Below, one piece after another: positions 9,993 to 17,665 of a stretch of DNA of 44,814 bases. Below the pieces are notes generated by a model. It searched no databases, was not told the DNA's origin, and saw only the letters and a list, made by a program, of their open reading frames with translations. Position 1 is the stretch's first letter; every line of letters starts with the position of its first letter. Source of the DNA: Anaerolineae bacterium (lineage in GTDB: Bacteria > Chloroflexota > Anaerolineae > Anaerolineales > E44-bin32); the NCBI GenBank assembly GCA_011174845.1, contig DUEW01000016.1:1-44814 (forward strand), read 5' to 3'. A program made the translations under genes and the position numbers.

Positions 9993-10775
9993 TTATACCT
10001 CCACAAGATTACCGTTATACTTTTCTCGAATCCAATCGTACCCATGCTCCTCCAAATGCTCGGCCAGATCCGCTCCGGCTGATTCAACGATCCGCCCATT
10101 TAACATAATGTGAACGAAATCAGGTTTGATGTAGTTCAATATGCGCTGATAATGGGTGATGATCAAGACGCCAAGCTCTGGGCCTGCTAGGGCGTTGACG
10201 CCGGATGCTACGATCCTCAGCGCATCAATGTCGAGCCCGGAATCGGTCTCATCCAGGACAGCGATCTCAGGTTCAAGAGCCGCTAATTGCAGGATTTCAG
10301 CGCGTTTTTTCTCGCCACCTGAGAACCCTTCGTTCAAATATCTTCCTGCAAATTCGTGGGGCATCTGTAGCAGATCCATCTTCTCTTTTAACATCGTGCG
10401 GAACTTGGGGATCGATATGCCTTTGTCTTCCGGATCTATTACACGGCGGTGGGCATTGATCGCCATGCGCAGAAAATTGGCAAGTGAAACCCCAGGTATG
10501 GCAACTGGATATTGGAAGGCGAGAAATAGTCCTAGGCGAGCCCGCTCATCCGGATCTAGTTCCTCCAAACTCTGGCCTTTAAAGATCATTTGACCTTGGG
10601 TGATTTCGTATTTTGGATGTCCCATCAAACTGTAAGCGAGGGTGGACTTACCTGTTCCGTTAGGACCCATCAATGCATGTACCTCGCCTTGCTTTACAAT
10701 TAGATCCACACCCTTTAAGATCTCGTTGCCTTCGATGGCAACGTGAAGATCGTTTATTTCCAAGATCGCTGTCAT
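9993..10775 (-). CDS. sufC: Fe-S cluster assembly ATPase SufC
   Basis: ABC ATPase: [18 protein letters not shown] (Walker A), [36 protein letters not shown]. Start MTAILEIND at 10775 with GGAG upstream; the track start at 10835 overlaps the promoter. Confidence 0.96.
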   Translation of the reverse strand: MTAILEINDLHVAIEGNEILKGVDLIVKQGEVHALMGPNGTGKSTLAYSLMGHPKYEITQGQMIFKGQSLEELDPDERARLGLFLAFQYPVAIPGVSLANFLRMAINAHRRVIDPEDKGISIPKFRTMLKEKMDLLQMPHEFAGRYLNEGFSGGEKKRAEILQLAALEPEIAVLDETDSGLDIDALRIVASGVNALAGPELGVLIITHYQRILNYIKPDFVHIMLNGRIVESAGADLAEHLEEHGYDWIREKYNGNLVEV

Positions 10776-10833
10776 TGATTTATCTCCGACTGTAAAAAAA
10801 AATCCGTAGCTCGCCTTCTGGATATCAGGGCGC

Positions 10834-10862
10834 ATTATAGCACGCAGCCACTAACAAGTCAA
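10834..10862 (-). promoter_or_regulatory. Sigma70-type promoter of the suf operon
   Basis: Minus strand TTGACT-17 nt-TATAAT (-35 at 10857-10862, -10 at 10834-10839), about 50 nt upstream of the sufC ATG. Confidence 0.75.
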
Positions 10863-10960
10863 TATTTGTGATAATAATCTTAAATATTCGTTGTTTTTAT
10901 CGAATTCTACGGGATCCTATGCGTACTTCTCAGGTATAAAAATGATAAATATATTAAATA

Positions 10961-10989
10961 TTGACATATCGTGAGCTTGTGGGTATACT
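10961..10989 (+). promoter_or_regulatory. Sigma70-type promoter of the sufR-like gene
   Basis: TTGACA (10961-10966)-17 nt-TATACT (10984-10989); ATG at 10999. Confidence 0.75.
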
Positions 10990-10998
10990 CCGAGATGT

Positions 10999-11631
10999 AT
11001 GACATCAGCGACGCGTGACACGATTCTGCACTCCATACAGATACAGGGTCAATGCACCGTGAAGGAGTTGGCTGAGGTCGTGGGGATCTCACCAGTCTCC
11101 GTGCGACATCACTTGGCGCAACTCCAAGCGGAGGGGCTTGTGGCGGCCCAAGAGGTCCGTCATGGCGTTGGTCGCCCACATCACGAGTTCTCGTTGACCA
11201 AAGAGGCGATCGAACTCTTCCCCACCCGCTATTTTCAATTGACCATCCGGTTGCTGAATGAAATCAAGTATGAGATGTCTCCGGAAAGGGTGAAATCATT
11301 ATTCTCCCGGATGACGAGTTCGATCGCTGAAGCCTTCGCCGAATCCTACGAGCACCTCACCACTGAGGAACGGCTCCCTCACTTGATGACCATGCTCTCC
11401 AGCGAAGGGTTCGATGCCGAGTATGAACTACAAGACGATCGGATCATCATTCGATTGCTCAGTTGCCCTTATTTGGACCTTGTTCAGTATCACCCTGAAA
11501 TAGATTACATCGACCAAGAACTCATCGCCAGGGCGCTCTCCCTTCCCTTCGAGCGTGTTAGTTGTCTTTCAGATGGAGACACACATTGCTCCTTTGTCGT
11601 GCACTTACCTCAAGGAGAACAGTTGGAATGA
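10999..11631 (+). CDS. sufR: SufR-like winged-helix Fe-S sensing transcriptional regulator
   Basis: N-terminal wHTH (TVKELAEVVGISPVSVRHHLAQLQAEGLV...GVGRPHHEFSLT) and C-terminal Cys set LLSCPYLDLVQYHPEI...ERVSCLSDGDTHCSFVV; divergent from sufCBD. Confidence 0.85.
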   Translation: MTSATRDTILHSIQIQGQCTVKELAEVVGISPVSVRHHLAQLQAEGLVAAQEVRHGVGRPHHEFSLTKEAIELFPTRYFQLTIRLLNEIKYEMSPERVKSLFSRMTSSIAEAFAESYEHLTTEERLPHLMTMLSSEGFDAEYELQDDRIIIRLLSCPYLDLVQYHPEIDYIDQELIARALSLPFERVSCLSDGDTHCSFVVHLPQGEQLE

Positions 11632-11969
11632 GCGAAGATATTGCAAAGCTCATTTGGGAGATCGATTCAACACACCCTATGAAAGCCGAAGAGATCCGCC
11701 AAACCTTACGTCAGGTTATGGATCCAGAGTTGGGTATGAATATCATCGAACTCGGATTGGTACGGGAGGTCTCGTTTAACGATTCAAATCTCGAATTGAG
11801 AATGATCCTAACGACGCCATTCTGCCCATACGGCCCAGCGCTGCTTGAGATCGCGCGAGCTAAAGCCGAGCAGGTCGCCGGGGTTCCGACCGCGATCGAA
11901 CTCGGGATGGAAATGTGGGAACCGAGCATGATGGAGGACAGCGCCGCTGCCGAATGGGGTCTTTTCTAA
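11628..11969 (+). CDS. sufT: MIP18/DUF59 metal-sulfur cluster assembly factor (SufT-like)
   Basis: IRQTLRQVMDPELGMNIIELGLVREVSF...LTTPFCPYGPALLE; ATGA overlap with the upstream regulator stop. Confidence 0.88.
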   Translation: MSEDIAKLIWEIDSTHPMKAEEIRQTLRQVMDPELGMNIIELGLVREVSFNDSNLELRMILTTPFCPYGPALLEIARAKAEQVAGVPTAIELGMEMWEPSMMEDSAAAEWGLF

Positions 11970-11986
11970 CTTCTAACTGATCTCAC

Positions 11987-12017
11987 GATCCCGGGCTCAC
12001 CCGGGATTGATTTTTTT
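11987..12017 (+). terminator. Rho-independent terminator after sufR-sufT
   Basis: ATCCCGGG-ctca-CCCGGGAT followed by TGATTTTTTT. Confidence 0.88.
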
Positions 12018-12030
12018 AACCAACATTTGG

Positions 12031-12228
12031 ACGGTTCGCGAACCGCCCATACTTTAAAAAACGTCGGGGCAATTCACCGTTCGTGCCGCGACACCGGCGG
12101 CACGCCGGCCGTCTCGCCCCGTCGGGGCTCGCGGCCCGAACGGGGTGCGAGACGGCATGAATTGCCCCTTCGCCGCGAAGAATACCCCAGGTATATAAAA
12201 TACAGCAAAGGCGACCAGCCGGTCGCCT
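12031..12228. repeat. Cluster of palindromic elements, including a branched hairpin at 12066-12168
   Basis: GGTTCGCGAACC (12033-12044); outer stem GGGGCAATTC (12066-12075)/GAATTGCCCC (12159-12168) enclosing CGTGCCGC/GCGGCACG (12082-12104) and GCCGTCTCGC/GCGAGACGGC (12108-12156); CTTCGC-C-GCGAAG (12168-12180); GGCGACC/GGTCGCC (12210-12227). Confidence 0.8.
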
Positions 12229-12247
12229 CTGCAAGGTTCACTAAGGA

Positions 12248-12535
12248 TCACCCTACTTCAACTGAGACGATCTTAGGCTCCGTCAACTCACTGCGTTTCC
12301 GTCCGATGAATCCAAGAAGGTTGAGCCAACCAAGGATGAGGCGGATCAACAATCCGAGCGCGGTAATAGCGAGCAATAATGCCGTCGCAAGCACGACCAC
12401 GATCATCCATCCTGAAAATAAACCCCCACCTTGATACGTCACCAGGCGTGCACGAAGGCGTTTCAAGAAACGAGGATTTGGCTCGACTGGGACCAAGATC
12501 TGGGCCAGCCTAGCCTCCAAATCCTTCCTTTCCAT
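12248..12535 (-). CDS. Small single-pass membrane protein downstream of the ECF sigma factor; possible anti-sigma partner
   Basis: MERKDLEARLAQILVPVEPNPRFLKRLRARL...GWMIVVVLATALLLAITALGLLIRLILGWLNLLGFI: short cytosolic N-terminus plus hydrophobic segment; gene order sigma then membrane protein. ORF-track start is 12559. Confidence 0.6.
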   Translation of the reverse strand: MERKDLEARLAQILVPVEPNPRFLKRLRARLVTYQGGGLFSGWMIVVVLATALLLAITALGLLIRLILGWLNLLGFIGRKRSELTEPKIVSVEVG

Positions 12536-12677
12536 TTTCACAGATCTTGCGCCAGCCACCCTCAGCTCCCTTTAATCATCCCACACCTATCCGATGTCGT
12601 CCTCACAAAGAAATTCAGATCCCCCTTAACACCATCGACTAACACTATATAGATCGCCTCCGTCTCAGATAGGTTGT

Positions 12678-13241
12678 CTATCCTTCCAATGTGGTGATCT
12701 CATCCCGCAATGTGTTCAAGGTACGGTGATAAAGGCTTTTAATGGCACCTTCCGTACGCCCCATGATCTCTCCAATCTCCGCATTTGATAACCGCTCGAC
12801 AAATTTTAAGATCAACAATTGTTGTCGGTCTGGCGGTAGCCGTCGCACCGCCGCTAACAGCAAACCTCGTTCTTCTTCAACGATTGCTTCAACCTCCGGA
12901 TGTGAACTCTCTTTACTGGCAACAATATGATCCTCCAGAGGGACTATGGGTCGACGGCTGCGATCTCGATGCCAATTCGCTACCAAATTATGGGCGATGC
13001 GATAGAGCCAGGCAGAAAACGGCACCCCTTGATCTTTAAAATTCGCCACATGACGCATCGCTCTCTGAAACACACGCGCTGTTAAATCCTCTGCGTCGTG
13101 ATGATTGCCCGTCCGGTAGTAGATATAGTTATAGATACGACGGACATGCCTTTCGTAAAGTTCGCCAAAGGCTTCAGGATCCGATGCGGCCCGTTGGACG
13201 AGCTCCATATCTTTAACGCCTGGTTTCGTCATCGGACCCAT
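12678..13241 (-). CDS. RNA polymerase ECF-type sigma-70 factor
   Basis: ELYERHVRRIYNYIYYRTGNHHDAEDLTARVFQRAM (region 2), LPPDRQQLLILKFVERLSNAEIGEIMGRTEGAIKSLYHRTLNTLRDEI (region 4). Confidence 0.93.
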   Translation of the reverse strand: MGPMTKPGVKDMELVQRAASDPEAFGELYERHVRRIYNYIYYRTGNHHDAEDLTARVFQRAMRHVANFKDQGVPFSAWLYRIAHNLVANWHRDRSRRPIVPLEDHIVASKESSHPEVEAIVEEERGLLLAAVRRLPPDRQQLLILKFVERLSNAEIGEIMGRTEGAIKSLYHRTLNTLRDEITTLEG

Positions 13242-13495
13242 ATCGCCGGGTTATAAAATCCACCATTGACAACCCCATCGTATCTCGATCGTTTCCCATT
13301 TTTGAACAGTGGAAACCGATTGTTCACTATCGCCCCTTCTGGGCACGATTCTACCTGTATTTTTTCAACTCCACAGGGATAACTATCCGAAACGCTCTGA
13401 CTCCCTTCCTAAGCTTCCCTGCGTACACCATCTTGGACACATCGGATTCTATCACCACCGAGAAAGCTTGGTGCTATAATGCTCCCACTCCGACG

Positions 13496-16285
13496 ATGGA
13501 ACCACTGATCTCATTAGACCTCGAAACTACGGGCCTTGATCCCAAGCGCGATACTGTCATCGAAATCGGTGCAGTGAAATTCCGTGGATCACGCATCGAG
13601 GATACCTGGAGCACCCTTGTCAACCCCGGTCGTCCGCTTCACCCTTCTATCGTAGCACTCACCGGGATTAATGACGACATGCTCTCGACCGCGCCCCGTT
13701 TGACCCAAGTACTTGGTGGTCTGGAGGATTTCGTCGGAGATCTTCCTATCTTAGGACATAATATCGGATTCGACCTCTCGTTCCTCCAACCCAAAGGCTT
13801 GTTTGGTTACAACCAAAGCCTAGATACCCTCGACCTAGCTTCCGTTTTGCTCCCCACTGCCGGGCGCTACAGTTTAGCGGCATTAGCAGGGGCGTTAGGC
13901 ATTCCTGTTCGTAACACACATCGCGCACTTGATGACGCACATACGACATGTCAAGTGTTTCTTCGGCTATACGAAAAGGCATTAGAACTTCCATACGACT
14001 TGGTTGAGATGATCAACCACTTGGGGATCGAAGTCGAATGGGGCGCGGGATGGGTCTTCGATAGCATCATCGATCATCATGCTCAATTTCTTACCGTTGA
14101 CGCCGCTCCTTCGATCCCTCTCCATGATTATTTTCCTCCTATCGAAAGCCTTCCCAAGCCACTCACCTCCGTTGAAGCACCCCAACCCATGGATGTGGAT
14201 GAGATCGCCTCGATCCTTGAACCAGGTGGACCCTTCGCGAAGAAGTTTGCCTCATATGAACACCGGTCTCAGCAGATCACCATGGCTCGTGCTGTGGCTG
14301 AAGCCTTGTCGAACAACAACCATCTGCTGGTTGAAGCAGGCACAGGAACGGGGAAATCCATGGCCTATCTCGTGCCCGCTTTCGCTTGGGCAACCCTGAA
14401 TGGGGAGCGGGTGATCATCTCCACCAATACCATCAATCTCCAGGACCAGCTCATCCATAAGGACATCCCTGATCTCTGCCGGATCTTAAACACGGATTAC
14501 CGGGCGACGGTGCTTAAAGGACGAGGGAATTACCTCTGCCCCCGACGTCTCATCGGCATGATCCAGCTCGGAGCTCGGTCGGAAGAGGAGATACGCGTTC
14601 TGGCAAAGATCCTGGTATGGCTTCATCATGGAGGTTTAGGTGACCGAAGTGAGATTAATTTCCTTCCCAGAGAAGGGGTGATCTGGTCACGAGTATCAGC
14701 AGAAGGAGAGGAATGCTCACTGGAGACCTGTCTTGAATACACCGGGGGCGGCTGTCCATATTACAAAGCCCGTCTGTCAGCTGAGAGTGCTCACATCGTG
14801 ATCGTCAACCACGCCTTATTGCTGGCTGACATCGCAACAGGAAATCGAGTCATCCCAGAGTATCGATACCTGATCGTAGACGAGGCCCACCACCTCGAGG
14901 ATGCCACGACCAATGGCTTAAGCTTTGAAGTCAATCAGCGCGATGTCCTGCAATTATTAAGAAACCTCGGCAGCCGGAATGTCGGTTTACTTGCACAAGT
15001 GCTCGAGATCATGCGAACCGAACTCCTTCCAGAGAATTTCGCTCATGTCGAGCAAGCTATCAGCGCGATCTCTGATCGAACGCTCGACTGCCTTCATTTA
15101 GCACAACGAACTTTTGATACCCTATCAAATTTCATGACATTTCGTCGTGAGGGTGAGCCTATCGGACCGTACGGACATCAATTCAGAATCGTCCCCTCAA
15201 CACGCACCTTGCCTGAGTGGTCAGAGGTAGAAATCGCCTGGGAGAACTTGCGTGGACCTCTCTCTACGGTCGTCGAAGCACTGATAGAGATTAGCGAAGG
15301 TATGGAAGAACTCGTACAAAGCGGTTCACAAACAGGCGAGAACTTGTCTATCGCGATAGGGATAATCGCTCGAGATCTGAGTGAGGTCTTCTCCAATCTT
15401 AATCACATGATTTTCGAGCCTGATCCTCAGATCATTTACTGGCTTGAAACCCAGATAGGCCAAGAGCGTTTGTCTCTCCATGCTGCGCCGCTTGAGGTGG
15501 GCCCCCTTGTCGAGCGGTATCTCTGGCACGAGAAAGAATCCGTCGTGATGACCTCGGCCACCCTCACAACAAGTGGCGACTTCGATCACATCCGCCGTAG
15601 GCTCAATGCTGATGACGCGGATGAAATCGCCCTTGGTTCTCCTTTCGACTACGAGTCCTCTACCCTCTTATATTTGATCGATGACATTCCAGAACCAACG
15701 GCGGTTCAGGCTTATCAACGGTCAGTCGAGCGAGGTTTACTGGCATTATTGCGCGAGACTCGAGGACGGACGCTGGTACTATTCACTTCCAACGAACAAT
15801 TACGACGTACTGCTCAGGCGATCTCGCAGCCATTGTCTTTGGACGGAATCCATACCTTCGAGCAAGGTGCTGGCATCTCCCGCCATGCATTGCTTGAGAA
15901 TTTCCGTTCCACGGATCAAGCAGTGCTCCTCTGTACTCGATCCTTTTGGGAGGGCGTCGATGTACCAGGTGAAGCTCTTTCTGTCGTGGTCATCATCCGT
16001 TTACCTTTCAGTGTGCCTAGTGATCCAATCGTCGCCGCAAGGTCTGAAACGTACGAATCACCTTTTTATGAATACACCGTTCCCGAAGCGATCTTACGCT
16101 TCCGGCAAGGTTTTGGACGCTTAATCCGCACCAAATCTGATCGCGGGGTTGTTGCTATATTCGATCACCGCATTCTCTCGAAGAATTACGGAGGATCTTT
16201 CATCAGCTCGTTGCCACGCTGTACGATACGCCAAGGGCACCTGGCGGACTTACCCTCCGCAGCCGTAAGGTGGTTAGGTATCTAA
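13496..16285 (+). CDS. dinG: DnaQ-family 3'-5' exonuclease fused to DinG-like Fe-S helicase
   Basis: ISLDLETTGLDPKRDTVIEIGAVKF exonuclease motif; VEAGTGTGKSMAYLVPA Walker A; GRGNYLCPRR...ECSLETCLEYTGGGCPYYKAR Fe-S cysteines; VDEAHHL DEAH box. ATG at 13496 preferred over 13433. Confidence 0.93.
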   Translation: MEPLISLDLETTGLDPKRDTVIEIGAVKFRGSRIEDTWSTLVNPGRPLHPSIVALTGINDDMLSTAPRLTQVLGGLEDFVGDLPILGHNIGFDLSFLQPKGLFGYNQSLDTLDLASVLLPTAGRYSLAALAGALGIPVRNTHRALDDAHTTCQVFLRLYEKALELPYDLVEMINHLGIEVEWGAGWVFDSIIDHHAQFLTVDAAPSIPLHDYFPPIESLPKPLTSVEAPQPMDVDEIASILEPGGPFAKKFASYEHRSQQITMARAVAEALSNNNHLLVEAGTGTGKSMAYLVPAFAWATLNGERVIISTNTINLQDQLIHKDIPDLCRILNTDYRATVLKGRGNYLCPRRLIGMIQLGARSEEEIRVLAKILVWLHHGGLGDRSEINFLPREGVIWSRVSAEGEECSLETCLEYTGGGCPYYKARLSAESAHIVIVNHALLLADIATGNRVIPEYRYLIVDEAHHLEDATTNGLSFEVNQRDVLQLLRNLGSRNVGLLAQVLEIMRTELLPENFAHVEQAISAISDRTLDCLHLAQRTFDTLSNFMTFRREGEPIGPYGHQFRIVPSTRTLPEWSEVEIAWENLRGPLSTVVEALIEISEGMEELVQSGSQTGENLSIAIGIIARDLSEVFSNLNHMIFEPDPQIIYWLETQIGQERLSLHAAPLEVGPLVERYLWHEKESVVMTSATLTTSGDFDHIRRRLNADDADEIALGSPFDYESSTLLYLIDDIPEPTAVQAYQRSVERGLLALLRETRGRTLVLFTSNEQLRRTAQAISQPLSLDGIHTFEQGAGISRHALLENFRSTDQAVLLCTRSFWEGVDVPGEALSVVVIIRLPFSVPSDPIVAARSETYESPFYEYTVPEAILRFRQGFGRLIRTKSDRGVVAIFDHRILSKNYGGSFISSLPRCTIRQGHLADLPSAAVRWLGI

Positions 16286-16482
16286 TCATCCTCGACGATC
16301 CTCTCAAGTGACTACGGCTAACCATGTTCCTGCCGGTTTTTCCTATCGCAAGATCGCCCATTTCAGAACCACACTTTCCTCGCACGAATATTCACTCAGA
16401 ATAGCGTAAAACAAGTTGTTATTCCTAGCACCCCTTCGACAAGCTCCCCTCGTCAGGCTCGGGACAAGCAGGACAGCCGCTA

Positions 16483-16559
16483 GGCGCGGCGACATCGTAT
16501 CCGAAGGGTGAGAATCCCTATGAAACGGCTAAAGGGCTTCATCCTAGGGATCCATCGCT
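16483..16559 (+). repeat. Dispersed intergenic repeat, copy A
   Basis: GGCGCGGCGACATCGTATCCGAAGGGTGAGAATCCCTATGA...TTCATCCTAGGGATCCATCGCT, homologous to the reverse complement of 4222-4305. Confidence 0.6.
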
Positions 16560-16683
16560 CGCGAAGCCGAAGGTCCCAAGCAATGTCGAAGGGCTCGCTC
16601 ATAATGACAGATGCATCAGTAGGAGCAACCGGATAGATGCCCTACGAAACACATATCACGGTCTCTGAAATTCAGCTTTATGA

Positions 16684-16713
16684 TTGACGAGGCGAACCAG
16701 CCAAGGCTATAAT
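16684..16713 (+). promoter_or_regulatory. Sigma70-type promoter of efp
   Basis: TTGACG (16684-16689)-18 nt-TATAAT (16708-16713) upstream of the efp ATG at 16738. Confidence 0.7.
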
Positions 16714-16737
16714 CGCATCATCTCTAAAGAAGGACTG

Positions 16738-17301
16738 ATGACCGTGATTGACGTCAATGAATTACGCAGCGGTGTGACCTTTGAGTTGGATGGCAACCTC
16801 TATAAAGTGCTGGAATACTCTCATCACAAACCTGGACGAGGAAAGGCAACCATTCGGACGAAGATACGCGATCTACGCAGCGGCACTGTAATGGAAAAGT
16901 CGTTTACTTCCAGTGATCGAGTACGGGACATCCGGTTGGACCACCACATTGTGCAATTCCTGTATCAAGACGGCGACCTTTTCTACTTCATGGATACAGA
17001 GACCTATGAACAACCAGCTTTGACCGCTTCTATGCTCGATGATGCGGTGATGTATTTAACCGAAGGGCTTGAAGTAAAACTCACCTTCTACCAGGGCGAA
17101 GCTCTGGACATCGATTTGCCGACAACGGTTGATCTCTTAATCGAAGAAGCGGAGATGGCTGTGAAAGGTGACACTGCCACCGGTGCGAATAAAAGTGTCA
17201 CCACTCAAACAGGGCTCAAAGTACAGGTGCCGCTCTTCGTCGAAAAAGGAGACATCATTCGAGTCGATACCCGCTCCGGCAATTACGTGACCCGCGTTTA
17301 A
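16738..17301 (+). CDS. efp: Translation elongation factor P
   Basis: MTVIDVNELRSGVTFELDGNLYKVLEYSHHKPGRGKATIRTKIRDLRSGTVMEKSF...; C-terminal VQVPLFVEKGDIIRVDTRSGNYVTRV. Confidence 0.97.
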   Translation: MTVIDVNELRSGVTFELDGNLYKVLEYSHHKPGRGKATIRTKIRDLRSGTVMEKSFTSSDRVRDIRLDHHIVQFLYQDGDLFYFMDTETYEQPALTASMLDDAVMYLTEGLEVKLTFYQGEALDIDLPTTVDLLIEEAEMAVKGDTATGANKSVTTQTGLKVQVPLFVEKGDIIRVDTRSGNYVTRV

Positions 17302-17323
17302 CCCACACTGAACTAAAAATATT

Positions 17324-17665
17324 ATGCGAACTCCTGCTGGTACTGAGTGTCCCTATTACTACGAAGATTTTCACCGAGGTCGAAGCCGTCAGGAATGCCG
17401 GCTCATCGCCAGCACACCCGGTGGCGGAACCTATGCACCTGACCTCTGTGCAAAGTGCCGGGTTCCACGAATTATTATGGCCAACGCGTGCCCTAACATG
17501 GTCCTCGAAGGCCGGGTCGCTTCAGGATTGCTCGGTCTACGTCGACGGGTCGAGATCACTGCTAGCTGCACTCGATCGGGCGAGATCGTTATTGAACCAG
17601 AAATCGGCTGCGGACAGTGTCACTTGGATCTCCCCCAATTTACATCTGACGAGGAGGATAAGTGA
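17324..17665 (+). CDS. Uncharacterised cysteine-rich protein
   Basis: 113 aa, paired cysteines: TECPYYYEDFHRGRSRQECRL...DLCAKCRVPRI...NACPNM...TASC...IGCGQCHLDLP; 4-nt GTGA overlap with the next gene. Confidence 0.75.
   Translation: MRTPAGTECPYYYEDFHRGRSRQECRLIASTPGGGTYAPDLCAKCRVPRIIMANACPNMVLEGRVASGLLGLRRRVEITASCTRSGEIVIEPEIGCGQCHLDLPQFTSDEEDK

Noticed and set aside
12027-12434. 135-aa plus-strand ORF and two minus-strand ORFs over the palindrome cluster
   Set aside because: Arise from inverted-repeat GC-rich sequence; no codon or motif support.
16500-16520. CCGAAGGGTGAGAATCCC resembles a 23S/28S rRNA segment
   Set aside because: Only a short motif resembles rRNA; flanking sequence does not, and the surrounding block matches copy B at 4222-4305 instead. 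Treated as a dispersed repeat.
16684-16737. Track start of efp at TTG 16684
   Set aside because: This TTG is the first triplet of the apparent -35 box TTGACG; a -10 TATAAT follows before ATG 16738, where the EF-P N-terminus begins.
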